From Echinicola vietnamensis DSM 17526 (GTDB taxonomy: Bacteria; Bacteroidota; Bacteroidia; Cytophagales; Cyclobacteriaceae): a DNA stretch of 64,000 bases. Below the pieces are notes generated by a model. That model saw nothing but the letters and a program-made list of their open reading frames with translations, was not told the DNA's origin and did no database searches. This document shows, piece by piece, positions 44,503 to 54,284 of this stretch. Location of the stretch: positions 2,606,001 to 2,670,000 of the forward strand of contig NC_019904.1 in the NCBI RefSeq assembly GCF_000325705.1, written 5' to 3'. Made by a program: the position numbers and the translations under genes. Position 1 is the first letter of the stretch, and each line of letters opens with the position of its first letter.

Positions 44503-46392
44503 CTAAAAGATCGTATTGGTAAAAGCAATCTTTACCTTCATTTGGTAGTTTTTGATGACTTTGAAGATTTCAATTAGGGTTACTTTTTCGATTTTGGTCA
44601 GGCTGTCAATGCTGATAAAGTTTTCGGGCTCCGTTTTGTCCAGCATGATCTGCTTGGCTTGGCGGTCCAGTCGAAGCCCCATCAGGTAATAGTAGGCCTG
44701 TTTTAGTTCTAATAGTTCTTCTTCCGTAATATGATTTGCCAGCGCCAGGGCATCGAGCCGTTCCCCTGTATTGGTCAGGAAGATTTTGTGTTTAAGCGCA
44801 AATACCCGTGTGATGTCCACAATGGGAGTCATAGCTTTTTTGATGTCAAAAACCTTTTGCTCTCCAACAGTGAAAGTCCTGATGCCCTTAAAGAAGGTCA
44901 AGGGAGGTTCGTATTGCAGGGCATTGGTGGCCATGTTGAAGAAAAAACGCTCCAAGGGGGCATTTAGTTGTTCTTCCATGTAATCATGAAGTTCGTTCAG
45001 AATGCTGAAATCTCCATAAATAGGTCGATTGTCAAAGAAAGTGGAATATTTCATGACCGTTTCTTGGGTGGATTCCATCATCCAAGAGTCATAGTTTCGC
45101 TTCCAGTGTGAGAGCGAATGGGTCCATTTGGGGTTTTTGGCCATAAATCCGCCTTTACAAAAGCTAAAGCCAATGGTGTCGAGGTGTGTGGAAATACGAT
45201 CCGCAAAATCCAGAAAATATGCCCGCACCTCTTCACGGTGTTCATTGGCTTTGTCTTCATAAATGATGGCATTGTCCTGGTCGGTTTTGAGGGTTTGTTC
45301 TTTCCGGCCTTCACTGCCAAGGGTGATGAATACAAACCGCGATGGGGGTGGCCCCACTTCATGGATGACATCGTCAATCACTCGCAGCGCAATGGTGTCG
45401 GAGACGGTAGTGATGACCTGGTTGACGGTTTCGGATTTGACTCCCCGCTGCAAGAGCTGCTCGACAATAGCCGGTACTTGGCTCCATTTTTCTCGGAGCT
45501 CTTTCACAGAGGTAGCTTGCTTTACGGACTGGATAAACAAAAAGGGCGATTGAGACTGTTCACTGAGGAGTTTGGTCCTTGAAATAAAACCGGAGAACTT
45601 CCCGTCATTGACGACCAGGAGGTAGCGGGTTTTGGTCTGAAACATCAGTAACAAGGACTCGTAAATGTACGCGTCTGCATCTATGGAGACAATGTCCTTT
45701 TTTGTGATCGTTTCCACGGGTGAGGAAGGTGGGATGTTTTGCGCGATGACCTGATCCCGAAGGGTGATGTCCGTGACGTACCCGATAATATTGTCTGTGT
45801 CATCAGTGATGAAAATACAGCTGGTTTTTTCTTCTCCCATGATTTTTGCCGTAGCCGCAATGGAGGCCGTGGCTGGAGAAGTGATCAGGTCCCGAGGGTT
45901 TAGTGAGCCTACTTTCTGGGTGTAGAATGTGTCCGATGTGATGTTGTTTTGCTGCGGATAATAGGTGGCACCTTTGATAAAGTGCACAAACTCTGGCTCC
46001 AGCATCCTTTCCCCAAATTCCCGGACAAAATGATCCCTAAACAAAGGATGCTCCTCACACAATGTCGCAAATTCCTCCGGGGTCAAGCGATAGATCACGG
46101 TTTTAGGGAGAATGTCCACCGTTTGCAGAGAAATCCCTTTGTTATACAGCAGGGATATTCCTCCAAACCAAGTTCCTGGGCCATACTGTTCTATTCGCCG
46201 CTTTTTTTGGTTGCGGTCATAAAAATATCCTTCAAAACCACCTTCTGCGATAAAGTCAAACCCCTCTATACCGGATTGGTTTTGGAGGTAAAGCCGTCTG
46301 GATTTGGGGTACTTGACCTCCTTAAATTGCTGCCGAAGGCTGTCTTGGGCAGTAGGGGGAAGATCGGAGAAAGGTTTGGTGAAATCTACCAT
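44503..46392 (-). CDS. DUF294 nucleotidyltransferase-like protein with cyclic-nucleotide-binding and CBS domains
   Basis: A 629-residue cytoplasmic protein. Residues about 10-130 form a cNMP-binding-like domain (GTWFGGISLLYNKGISLQTVDILPKTVIYRL). Two CBS domains follow (about 165-290, TASIAATAKIMGEEKTSCIFITDD and DAYIYESLLLMFQTKTRYLLVVNDG). The DUF294 nucleotidyltransferase core is FITLGSEGRKEQTLKTDQDNAIIYED, and the C-terminal DUF294_C spans about 470-610. Related proteins act in signal-transduction uridylylation or regulate efflux and motility; the substrate here is unknown. Confidence 0.88.
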   Translation of the reverse strand: MVDFTKPFSDLPPTAQDSLRQQFKEVKYPKSRRLYLQNQSGIEGFDFIAEGGFEGYFYDRNQKKRRIEQYGPGTWFGGISLLYNKGISLQTVDILPKTVIYRLTPEEFATLCEEHPLFRDHFVREFGERMLEPEFVHFIKGATYYPQQNNITSDTFYTQKVGSLNPRDLITSPATASIAATAKIMGEEKTSCIFITDDTDNIIGYVTDITLRDQVIAQNIPPSSPVETITKKDIVSIDADAYIYESLLLMFQTKTRYLLVVNDGKFSGFISRTKLLSEQSQSPFLFIQSVKQATSVKELREKWSQVPAIVEQLLQRGVKSETVNQVITTVSDTIALRVIDDVIHEVGPPPSRFVFITLGSEGRKEQTLKTDQDNAIIYEDKANEHREEVRAYFLDFADRISTHLDTIGFSFCKGGFMAKNPKWTHSLSHWKRNYDSWMMESTQETVMKYSTFFDNRPIYGDFSILNELHDYMEEQLNAPLERFFFNMATNALQYEPPLTFFKGIRTFTVGEQKVFDIKKAMTPIVDITRVFALKHKIFLTNTGERLDALALANHITEEELLELKQAYYYLMGLRLDRQAKQIMLDKTEPENFISIDSLTKIEKVTLIEIFKVIKNYQMKVKIAFTNTIF

Positions 46393-46699
46393 GGATAATG
46401 CCTATTTTAAAGTTGGTTTTCTAAAAATATAAAAAAAATCAGGAGGGAGCTACGAACAGGATTGTATTGAAGCGAATTAGGTGCACGAATGGCCTTGAGT
46501 CCCAATAAAGAAGCAACGTCCATATGCTAAGCCACCGTTTAACTAGCGGTATCTCCAAAGGGCATGACCAAACTGCTTCTGATCTAGCAGGCCAAAAACA
46601 TGCACCAAACGGCCATATTTTTCTGGTGGAAATAGAACCAAACGAGGAATATGGGTGTTTAAAAAACTTACTTCAAACTTGTTTAAACCATTGATGACG

Positions 46700-47362
46700 A
46701 TGAGCAACAAAGATTTAACGTTTATTTTTGACATGAACGGGACCATGATAGATGATATGCATTTTCACACCAAAGCCTGGCACCAGCTTTTTAATGAGGA
46801 CTTAGGTGCGAACCTGAGCTGGGAGGAAGTGAAGGTGGAAATGTACGGAAAGAATCCTGAGGTACTGGATCGGGTTTTTGGAAAGGGGCATTTTACACCC
46901 CAGGAAGCAGAAGAGTGGTCCATGAAGAAGGAGAAAAGGTACCAAGAAGAATATAGGCCTCATTTGGCATTGATCAAAGGCCTGGATGAGTTTCTTGAGA
47001 AAGCCAATGATGCTGGCATCAAGATGGCTGTTGGGACAGCCGCGATACCGTTCAATGTGGACTTTGCGCTGGATAACCTGGACATTAGGAAATACTTCTC
47101 GGCCATTGTTACGGCTGATGATGTAAAGCTAAGCAAACCACATCCGGATACTTTTACGATGGCCGCAGAAAAGCTGAAAAGAGAACCGGAAGATTGTATC
47201 GTTTTCGAGGATGCTCCCAAAGGTGTGGAAGCTGCCCAAAATGCCGGAATGAAAGCCGTGGTGATCACGACTGCCCACCCCAAGGAGGATTTCCAGCAAT
47301 ACGATAATGTGCTAGCTTTTATTGAAGATTATGACGATCCGTTTATCAAGGAATTGATCTGA
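46700..47362 (+). CDS. HAD family hydrolase, beta-phosphoglucomutase-like
   Basis: A 220-residue protein from ATG 46700 (MSNKDLTFIFDMNGTMIDD); starts at 46694 and 46655 are possible. Motif I is FDMNGTMIDD: the nucleophile Asp11 is present, but the second acid/base Asp is Asn13. Motif II (AVGTAAI), the lysine motif (KLSKPHPDTF) and motif III (CIVFEDAPKGVEAAQNAGMKAVVI) are normal. The cap domain is of the beta-PGM type. The Asn substitution may change the enzyme from phosphatase to another activity. Confidence 0.85.
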   Translation: MSNKDLTFIFDMNGTMIDDMHFHTKAWHQLFNEDLGANLSWEEVKVEMYGKNPEVLDRVFGKGHFTPQEAEEWSMKKEKRYQEEYRPHLALIKGLDEFLEKANDAGIKMAVGTAAIPFNVDFALDNLDIRKYFSAIVTADDVKLSKPHPDTFTMAAEKLKREPEDCIVFEDAPKGVEAAQNAGMKAVVITTAHPKEDFQQYDNVLAFIEDYDDPFIKELI

Positions 47363-47375
47363 TGTTCGAAGGGCT

Positions 47376-47472
47376 AAATTGTAGAACTGGGATGTAGTGT
47401 GATTGTCAAATGGAAAGGGCATGCCCTGCTTCTGGTTGGCAGCTTCACCATCATTCAGTTCTACAATTTTTA
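47376..47472. terminator. Long-stem 3' hairpin between convergent genes
   Basis: A perfect 14-bp pair, AAATTGTAGAACTG (47376-47389) and CAGTTCTACAATTT (47456-47469), followed by a T tract. The 66-base loop holds a nested AGGGCATGCCCT palindrome. It lies between the convergent HAD and SGNH genes. Confidence 0.6.
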
Positions 47473-47476
47473 GGTT

Positions 47477-48226
47477 TTATAGCCTATTCGTCAATAATTC
47501 AGCGAGTTGCTGTGCCCAAGATCGGTAAACATTACCGCTTGGATGAAGGCCATCAGCGGCAAGGTTTTTATCCTGATGTCCGATTTGGCGATACTCGGTA
47601 GTAATGTCCAAAAAAGTGACACCCTTTTCCTGGGCGATTTGCTTTTGAGCTTGGTTGTAGGCGTCAATTTCGTCAGCGATTTTTTTCTTGTCTACCTGCT
47701 GCTGGTCGGCAAACCTGGTGACGCCCCAGTCGGGAATCGAAATGACCACGACGCGATTGGTACTGCCGCCGGCAAAGGTGATTGCCTGAGTCAATAACTG
47801 CTCAAATTCTACTTTATAATTTTCTACTGTTCTGCCCCTATACTGATTGTTGACTCCGATAAGGAGGGTGACGAGGGAATAGGTGTTTCCTTCAATTTGG
47901 GCTGCCTCAATGCCCTGTTGGAGCTCGTCTGTCGTCCAACCTGTGGTGGCGATGATGTCAGTGAGTGAAATGTTAATCCCTTGGCCATTCAGCAAATCGA
48001 TCAGTTGGGCAGGGTAAGTTTCGTTTTCACTGACCCCTTCACCGATGGTGTAGGAGTCTCCAAGGGCCAAGTAGGTCATTGCTTCAGTGGAATTGGTCAT
48101 GTCCTTATCGTTTGGGGGTTGGGATGGCTTCGGTGTGGGAGATTGGTGCGTGCCGTTCGTGACACAGGCCGATAGGCCAATGGCCACCAGGCAAAATAAG
48201 GTCGAAAGGAACAGTGGGGTCTTCAT
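47477..48226 (-). CDS. SGNH/GDSL hydrolase, lipoprotein
   Basis: A 249-residue protein with a lipobox (AIGLSAC, Cys21). The esterase blocks are present: GDSYTIGEGVS (block I Ser), TTGWTTDEL (block II Gly), TLLIGVNNQYRG (block III, GxN) and ADGLHPSGNVY (block V Asp and His). It is likely an outer-membrane or periplasmic esterase or acetylxylan-type deacylase; the substrate is unknown. Confidence 0.87.
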   Translation of the reverse strand: MKTPLFLSTLFCLVAIGLSACVTNGTHQSPTPKPSQPPNDKDMTNSTEAMTYLALGDSYTIGEGVSENETYPAQLIDLLNGQGINISLTDIIATTGWTTDELQQGIEAAQIEGNTYSLVTLLIGVNNQYRGRTVENYKVEFEQLLTQAITFAGGSTNRVVVISIPDWGVTRFADQQQVDKKKIADEIDAYNQAQKQIAQEKGVTFLDITTEYRQIGHQDKNLAADGLHPSGNVYRSWAQQLAELLTNRL

Positions 48227-48392
48227 GCTTGTACATACGATGTTTTGTTGGGCTAGGATGATCTGAAAATAAATTAACGGACGATTAGATCAGTCAAACT
48301 GGAACATGATTTCTTGGAACCGATGGGTTTTAGCTCTCTTCTTTGGTACTCTATCGCCAAGGGGGGAGAGAGAAATTTACCATTACCATCCG

Positions 48393-49445
48393 TTAATTTT
48401 GAAAGATTTTTTCGGTCATTTCAAATGTCCCATTGACAGCGTCCATTTTTATGCTGGCTCCTATGGGAACGATGAATTGTTTGCTGACATGCCCGATCAT
48501 GGCACCACGATAGGCAGGAATGTTCAGCGGCTTGATATAATCCTCAAGGATCTGCCAGAGGGTCAATGAACCGTATCCGCCAGAAGGTTCACATTCAGAA
48601 CATTGGCCGAAGATAAACCCTTTTATTTCGTCAAATACCCCCATGAGCATCAGGGTACTCATCATTCGGTCCACTCGGTAAGGGTCTTCCCCGACATCTT
48701 CCAGAAACAGGATTTTATCCTTAAAGTCTGGCAGGTAGGGAGATCCGGCGATTCCTGTCAAGACCGTCAAATTTCCCCCCACAATGATGCCTTCTGCGGT
48801 GCCCGGTGTGATGGTCTGGATCCGGTTTTTCTTGACAATAAGGTCGTCGCCCTTTTCCTGCTCATTTTCAAATTTCACCAATTTCTGGTCATAAAACATT
48901 TGCTCAAATTGGTGGACATTAAAGCTGTTCCAGCTTCCTGTGCCGTTTGGGCCATGAAAGGTGATGAGGCCTGTCTGTGCATAAATGGCGTTATGGATGG
49001 CCGTGATATCGCTGTACCCAAGGATAGGTTTAGGGTTTTTTCGGATAGTTTTATAGTCCAAAAGCGGTAAAATCCGTGCTGCGCCAGAACCACCGCGAAT
49101 GCAAATGATCGCTTTGATTTCTTCGTTTGCAAACATGGCATTAAGGTCTCCGGCCCGGTCTTCATCTCTGCCGGCAAGGTGGCCGTACCGATCGGTAAGA
49201 TGCTTTCCTCTCAGCACCTTCAAGCCCAATGCTTCCAGGGTCTCTTGGGCAAATTGGAACAATATCTCGTCATTGGTGGCAGCAGAAGGACTCACCAGCC
49301 CGACAAAGTCTCCGCGCCTTAAAGCATGGGGAAGGATGGTTTTGGCATCTGCGGTAGCGGCTGCGAGGACATCGCTTTTCAAGGCCATCATCGGCGAAAG
49401 ACCAGCGGTCAGTCCCAATGCTTTGATAAATGTGCGTTTGTTCAT
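48393..49445 (-). CDS. LD-carboxypeptidase, peptidase family S66
   Basis: A 350-residue protein with an N-terminal signal (NKRTFIKALGLTAGLSPMMALKS, which looks Tat-like although it has KR rather than RR). The nucleophile is in PILGYSDITAIHNAIY (Ser145), with IICIRGGSGAARILPLLD before it and LFLEDVGEDPYRVDRMMSTL (Glu) and GHVSKQ (His) after. S66 enzymes cleave the L,D bond between residues 3 and 4 of murein tetrapeptides during recycling. It overlaps nothing and precedes DacB by 21 bases. Confidence 0.9.
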   Translation of the reverse strand: MNKRTFIKALGLTAGLSPMMALKSDVLAAATADAKTILPHALRRGDFVGLVSPSAATNDEILFQFAQETLEALGLKVLRGKHLTDRYGHLAGRDEDRAGDLNAMFANEEIKAIICIRGGSGAARILPLLDYKTIRKNPKPILGYSDITAIHNAIYAQTGLITFHGPNGTGSWNSFNVHQFEQMFYDQKLVKFENEQEKGDDLIVKKNRIQTITPGTAEGIIVGGNLTVLTGIAGSPYLPDFKDKILFLEDVGEDPYRVDRMMSTLMLMGVFDEIKGFIFGQCSECEPSGGYGSLTLWQILEDYIKPLNIPAYRGAMIGHVSKQFIVPIGASIKMDAVNGTFEMTEKIFQN

Positions 49446-49466
49446 GCAGGTGTTTTTTTGTTGAAG

Positions 49467-50768
49467 TTAAAAATTATCCCGAACATACAACAGGACCTTT
49501 TCCATCTCATTGATGACTTGACGGGCTTTGTAAGGATAATTATTGTTCATAAAGGCAAAGGCATAAAGCTTACCTTTTTTGGTTTTGATATAGCCTACCA
49601 GGGAGTGGTTGTTACTGATGGTGCCGGTCTTGGCAAAGATGTAAGGAGTGGGGGCACGATAGGCATTTTTGAGCGTTCCAGTCCTTCCGCCTTGAGGCAA
49701 CAACCTGAACAGGGTGGTGTCGGGTACGATTTGATAGATCTTTTCGGCAATGGACACCATTGATCTTGGGGTAAATAAATTGTACCGTGATAGTCCTGAA
49801 CCGTCCAGCCAGATGGGTTCATCTTTTAGGTCAGCAAGGTAGTTTTTTGTGATGAATTCAATGGCTTCTTCCGCGTTGAGTTTCGAGTGTAATTCATCTG
49901 CCACCATGAGCAGTAAGTGTTCGGCGAGAAAATTGTCACTTTCATGGAGCATTTCCCTGTAAATACTGTCCAGCGGGATGCCTTTAAGAACCAAGTGCTT
50001 TTCGGGGAGAGGGTCTTTGGAGGGGATGACCTCTTTGTCTAGCTCTTTACTGGCGAGCAGTGCAAAAGTTTCCGTGGAGGTAGCAAAAGGAATTTTGGTA
50101 TCCCTTCCCCGAATCACATATGTGCTGGGATTATAGTAGAAACGATTGCTACGAAAGTCACGCTCGACGTCCTTGATGGCCTTGGTCGTGATGGTCAGGG
50201 CATTGGCAAAAAGCGGTGGAGCCAAGTGCGGGGAACGCTGAAGGTTCGTCACGGTGGCCAGGTTTCCGTATATGGGCAAGGGGGACCGTTCGGCAGCGTA
50301 GGCATAATAATAGTCGTCCCACTGCCAACCGTAGCCATAGGGGGTGTCTTCCCAGTTGCTGTCGGAAAAGTAAACTTTATCATAGTTGGCCAGGAACCCT
50401 TTCATGTCAATGTCGGGGACAGGTTTGTATTTCCAGGAAGGGTCTCCAGTGCCCCAAATGATGATGTCCTTTCCCTTGGGAAGGTAGCGAAGGCGTTTCG
50501 TAGTATCCCCTAAGGTGAGCAATGCGGCATAAAAGGTGAATAATTTGGTGGTCGAGGCAGGGGCAAAATACAGGTCGCTGTTTTTTTCATAGACGGTTTG
50601 CTGCTCCTCCAGGTCATAGAGCATAAAACCGGTAAGGTGCTTGGAAAAGAAGGAATGCTCTCCCAGTTGGTTTTCAAGCGCCGTGACCGATTTTGGGTTG
50701 GTTTGTGCCCATAATTGAAAGGGAAAGCACAAACAGCAAATGAGGATTAGTTTTTTAGTGTCTTTCAT
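49467..50768 (-). CDS. dacB: D-alanyl-D-alanine carboxypeptidase/endopeptidase, peptidase family S13
   Basis: A 433-residue protein with a signal peptide (LILICCLCFPFQLWAQ). The penicillin-binding motifs are present: STTK (Ser72, Lys75), SDN in HESDNFLAEHLL, and KTGT in IFAKTGTISNN. This PBP4-type enzyme trims or opens murein peptides in the periplasm. It is slightly shorter than E. coli DacB. Together with the LD-carboxypeptidase next to it, it forms a murein-remodelling pair. Confidence 0.92.
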   Translation of the reverse strand: MKDTKKLILICCLCFPFQLWAQTNPKSVTALENQLGEHSFFSKHLTGFMLYDLEEQQTVYEKNSDLYFAPASTTKLFTFYAALLTLGDTTKRLRYLPKGKDIIIWGTGDPSWKYKPVPDIDMKGFLANYDKVYFSDSNWEDTPYGYGWQWDDYYYAYAAERSPLPIYGNLATVTNLQRSPHLAPPLFANALTITTKAIKDVERDFRSNRFYYNPSTYVIRGRDTKIPFATSTETFALLASKELDKEVIPSKDPLPEKHLVLKGIPLDSIYREMLHESDNFLAEHLLLMVADELHSKLNAEEAIEFITKNYLADLKDEPIWLDGSGLSRYNLFTPRSMVSIAEKIYQIVPDTTLFRLLPQGGRTGTLKNAYRAPTPYIFAKTGTISNNHSLVGYIKTKKGKLYAFAFMNNNYPYKARQVINEMEKVLLYVRDNF

Positions 50769-50819
50769 GAAAAAATTGGCTCAATAAAGTAAAACAAAGG
50801 TAAGGGTGTTTGCATAGGA

Positions 50820-51206
50820 TCATTTTTGGGCACTGGGTTTGGCTCCGAGGAATACCATGATCCATCCGCCAATAAAGGCCAAGCCTCCTAAAGGGGTAAT
50901 GGCACCGAGCCAGGTCACCCCGGTGGTAGAGAGGACATAAAGCGAACCCGAAAATATGATGATTCCGGTCAAAAACGCATAAACCGCGGTGTCAAGTATT
51001 TTGGCATTAGGAAGCTTTGCCTGCAAAAGCCCCACCAAAAAAATAGCCAAGACATGGTAAAACTGATACTTTACGGCCGTTTCAAAGGTGTCAGTGCGTC
51101 CATACTGTTCCAAAATATCCGCCAGCCCATGGGCACCAAAGGCACCAATGGCTACGGTCAAAGCCCCTAAAATCGCGGCGAGTTTTATCGTACTGATATA
51201 GTTCAT
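50820..51206 (-). CDS. DUF423 family membrane protein
   Basis: A 128-residue protein with four transmembrane segments, starting KLAAILGALTVAIGAFGAHGLADIL, which is the DUF423 hallmark, and ending LGAITPLGGLAFIGGWIMVFLGA. Function unknown. It lies between dacB and the YggS gene on the same strand. Confidence 0.93.
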   Translation of the reverse strand: MNYISTIKLAAILGALTVAIGAFGAHGLADILEQYGRTDTFETAVKYQFYHVLAIFLVGLLQAKLPNAKILDTAVYAFLTGIIIFSGSLYVLSTTGVTWLGAITPLGGLAFIGGWIMVFLGAKPSAQK

Positions 51207-51266
51207 CTTTTCGTTGGTTTATAATCTTGCTCTTGGTGTCTGGATACGTGAGCTGTTTTTTCCTGA

Positions 51267-51941
51267 CTATAAGTAGTTTCGTTGGCCAAAAATAGCACTG
51301 CCAATGCGGACCATCGTGCTTCCTTCTTCTTGGGCAATTTGGTAATCACCGCTCATGCCCATGGAGAGTTCCTTGAGGGCCATGCCACCGGGAAGATCCA
51401 AGGTGTTTAGGTGGTTCATAAACTTTTTGAGGGCTGCAAATTCCGCTCGGATCACCGCTTCTTTATCGGTGTTGGTTGCCATTCCCATCAATCCGATGAC
51501 ACGGACATGTTCGAGCGCAGCAAATTCGGGCAGCTTGATCAGGTCCATGATTTCTTCCTCACTAAAGCCAAACTTACTTTCTTCTTTTGCGATATGCACC
51601 TGCAACAGACATGCGATCACCCTATCGGCCTTTTGGGCTTGTTTGTTGATCTCTTTGAGCAGCTTGAACGAATCTACGCCATGGATAAGGTGGATAAAAG
51701 GCGCGATGTATTTGACCTTGTTGCGCTGTAGGTGGCCGATCATGTGCCAACGGATATCATCCGGTAGCTGCGGCTGTTTTTCAGTAAGCTCTTGGACTTT
51801 ATTTTCCCCAAAATGGCGAATGCCAGCATCATAAGCCTCTTGGATGTCAGACACAGGCTTGGTCTTACTGACCGCTATCAATAAACAATCTTGCTTTTTA
51901 AATTGCTTTTTTAACTCGGATAGGTTCTCTTTTATGTGCAT
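51267..51941 (-). CDS. YggS family PLP-binding protein (pyridoxal phosphate homeostasis)
   Basis: A 224-residue protein from ATG 51941 (MHIKENLSELKKQFK); a start 13 codons upstream gives an atypical tail. The PLP lysine is in LLIAVSKTKPV (Lys26), and RHFGENKVQEL, RWHMIGHLQRNK, GLMGMAT and LSMGMSGDYQIAQEEGSTMVRIGSAIFG are all conserved. This alanine-racemase-like barrel without known catalysis buffers PLP and affects amino-acid metabolism. Confidence 0.93.
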   Translation of the reverse strand: MHIKENLSELKKQFKKQDCLLIAVSKTKPVSDIQEAYDAGIRHFGENKVQELTEKQPQLPDDIRWHMIGHLQRNKVKYIAPFIHLIHGVDSFKLLKEINKQAQKADRVIACLLQVHIAKEESKFGFSEEEIMDLIKLPEFAALEHVRVIGLMGMATNTDKEAVIRAEFAALKKFMNHLNTLDLPGGMALKELSMGMSGDYQIAQEEGSTMVRIGSAIFGQRNYL

Positions 51942-52108
51942 TCCGTTATTTTTATGGTTGAAAGCCCAGCATGGCGGCATCCCTGTTCAAAGATAGTGGG
52001 GAAGACGGCTATTGGCAAATGATGAATGAGGAATTAAGAACTAAGAATGGCGGATTTAAACGGTCCCCCGTTCCATAACACTGCAACGACATTAATGCAT
52101 CATAGAAT

Positions 52109-53647
52109 ATGGCAATTTTAGGAACATTGCTCAAAAGAGGCATCCGGTTGCGGGAGTCGCTTGAGCAGGAATACAGTTCTCCTTTAGAACTTCAGAAGCA
52201 GGAATTAAAAAAATTGCTTATTACGGCCAGCAAAACCCAAATGGCTGAAAAGTATGGTTTTAGAACTATTCTTTCTGAATTCCCGAAAGAGGGGGATGCA
52301 TTTTATAAATCTTTTTCCAGTCACGTGCCGATTTATGATTACGACAAGATTTATGAAGAATGGTGGCATAAGCTTCAGGAGGGGGAGAAAAACGTTACCT
52401 GGCCCAAAGCCATTAAGTATTTTGCCCTCAGCTCAGGAACCTCTGGAAGTGCTTCCAAATACATCCCCATAAGCAAGGAAATGGTCAAGGCCATTCGAAA
52501 AACTGGCGTGAGGCAAATCCTGACCCTTTCTAAATATGACCTGCCTTCCAAGTTGTTTAACAAAGGCATTTTGATGCTTGGCGGCAGTACTGACCTGGAA
52601 TTTAACGGAACCTATTTTGCGGGCGATCTCAGTGGAATTACCGCCGGCAAACTGCCCATTTGGTTTCAGCGTTTCTATAAACCGGGCCAAGAGATTGCCC
52701 GTAACAAGAATTGGGCAGACAAGTTGGAAAAGATTGTCGAAAATGCACCGAAGTGGGATATCGGCATCATTGTAGGCGTTCCGGCATGGTTGCAGATTTT
52801 GATAGAGAAGATCATCGAAAGGTATGAGGTCGACACGATCCACGATATTTGGCCAAACCTCACCATTTTTGTGCATGGAGGCGTATCATTTGAGCCGTAT
52901 AAAAAGGGTTTCGAAAAATTATTGGCCAAGCCGTTGATTTATTTGGAGACTTACTTGGCGAGTGAAGGTTTCCTGGCCTTTCAAGCCCTGCCGAACCGCA
53001 GCTCCATGCGGCTGGTTTTAAACAATGGGATTTTTTATGAATTTGTCCCTTTTAACGGGCTATATTTTGATGAAAACAGTGAATTGAGGGATGACGTAAA
53101 GCCTCTCAAGATCGATGAAGTGGAGGAAGGGGTGGATTATGCCCTTTTGATCTCCACCTGTGCAGGGGCCTGGCGCTACATGATCGGGGATGTGATCAGG
53201 TTTGTGTCGGTTAAGGACAGCGAAATAATCATTACGGGAAGAACCAAGCATTTTCTGAGCCTTTGCGGGGAGCATTTGTCTGTGGACAATATGAACAAAG
53301 CGGTAAAAATGGCCGAGGATGAGTTGAATATTCATGTCCGGGAATTTACAGTGCTAGGAGTGCCGCACGGCACCTTGTTTGGCCATCATTGGTATATTGG
53401 AACAGATGATGAGGTGGACAGTGAGCGGCTTTGTGCAGTGATCGATGATAACCTGAAGGTGCTTAACGATGACTATGTGACCGAACGAAAACATGCACTA
53501 AGAGAAGTTCGATTGGACGTGCTGCCTTCCTCCGTGTTTTATGACTGGATGCGTGAGCAAGGTAAAGAAGGTGGTCAGCATAAATTTCCACGAGTACTAA
53601 AGGGGCCAAGGATGGAAGCTTGGCTGGAATTTTTGGAAAAACAATAG
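52109..53647 (+). CDS. GH3 auxin-responsive promoter family protein (acyl-adenylating enzyme)
   Basis: A 512-residue protein of the GH3 family of the adenylate-forming superfamily. The ATP-binding P-loop is YFALSSGTSGSASKYIPIS; further conserved blocks are YLASEGFLAFQ, YRYMIGDV-like WRYMIGDVIRF and ITGRTKHFLSLCGEHLS. In plants GH3 links amino acids to jasmonate or auxin; the bacterial substrate is unknown. The LysE gene follows 4 bases later, hinting that its product or a related amino acid is exported (inference). Confidence 0.9.
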   Translation: MAILGTLLKRGIRLRESLEQEYSSPLELQKQELKKLLITASKTQMAEKYGFRTILSEFPKEGDAFYKSFSSHVPIYDYDKIYEEWWHKLQEGEKNVTWPKAIKYFALSSGTSGSASKYIPISKEMVKAIRKTGVRQILTLSKYDLPSKLFNKGILMLGGSTDLEFNGTYFAGDLSGITAGKLPIWFQRFYKPGQEIARNKNWADKLEKIVENAPKWDIGIIVGVPAWLQILIEKIIERYEVDTIHDIWPNLTIFVHGGVSFEPYKKGFEKLLAKPLIYLETYLASEGFLAFQALPNRSSMRLVLNNGIFYEFVPFNGLYFDENSELRDDVKPLKIDEVEEGVDYALLISTCAGAWRYMIGDVIRFVSVKDSEIIITGRTKHFLSLCGEHLSVDNMNKAVKMAEDELNIHVREFTVLGVPHGTLFGHHWYIGTDDEVDSERLCAVIDDNLKVLNDDYVTERKHALREVRLDVLPSSVFYDWMREQGKEGGQHKFPRVLKGPRMEAWLEFLEKQ

Positions 53648-53651
53648 TCAG

Positions 53652-54284
53652 ATGGGATTTTCACTGGTGGAAGGAATCGGAATGGGACTGGTGCTGTGTT
53701 TGATCATTGGTCCTGTTTTTTTTGCCTTGATACAGAATAGCATTGAGTATGGTTTTCGTCACTCTGTGGTCATGGCCTTGGGGATTTTGGTGAGTGACAG
53801 CATTTATGTGGTCATTTCCCATTTTGGTGTAAGCTACCTGACCCATAATCCCAGTTTCAAGGCGGGGCTTGGGTATGTGGGAGGAGCAATCATGATCGGT
53901 TTTGGCCTGGCCAGTTTTTTCAAAAAGACCTTCAATCGGCCAAATTCGGGAGGGGTGCTGGCAAAAGACCCGCCGAGAAGAATGAAAGGCTTTTTAAAGG
54001 GACTGAGCTTAAATGGGGTAAACCCTTTTGTGCTGCTTTTTTGGATATCCATTGCCGGGATGGTACAATTAAAGAAACGCTATTCGGAGGGAGATAGGCT
54101 GCTGTTTTACGGGGGAATGTTGCTGACGGTTTTTAGCACTGACCTGCTAAAGGCCTATATCGCCAAACGGCTGAGCAAGTTCATTACACCGATTTTTATG
54201 CTTTATATGAACAGGGCTGTTGGAGTTATTCTGGTGGTTTTTGGAATAAGGCTCCTTTGGTATGCGGTAAGCAAGTCCTGGTAA
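53652..54284 (+). CDS. LysE/RhtB-type amino acid exporter
   Basis: A 210-residue protein with about six transmembrane segments. It starts GFSLVEGIGMGLVLCLIIGPVFFALIQNSIEYGFRHSVVMALGILVSDSIYVVISHFG, the LysE family pattern, and has GLSLNGVNPFVLLFWISIAG in the middle. It would export an amino acid or derivative. The gene starts 4 bases after the GH3 gene. Its last 60 bases and 240 downstream bases are duplicated at 56215-56505. Confidence 0.88.
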   Translation: MGFSLVEGIGMGLVLCLIIGPVFFALIQNSIEYGFRHSVVMALGILVSDSIYVVISHFGVSYLTHNPSFKAGLGYVGGAIMIGFGLASFFKKTFNRPNSGGVLAKDPPRRMKGFLKGLSLNGVNPFVLLFWISIAGMVQLKKRYSEGDRLLFYGGMLLTVFSTDLLKAYIAKRLSKFITPIFMLYMNRAVGVILVVFGIRLLWYAVSKSW

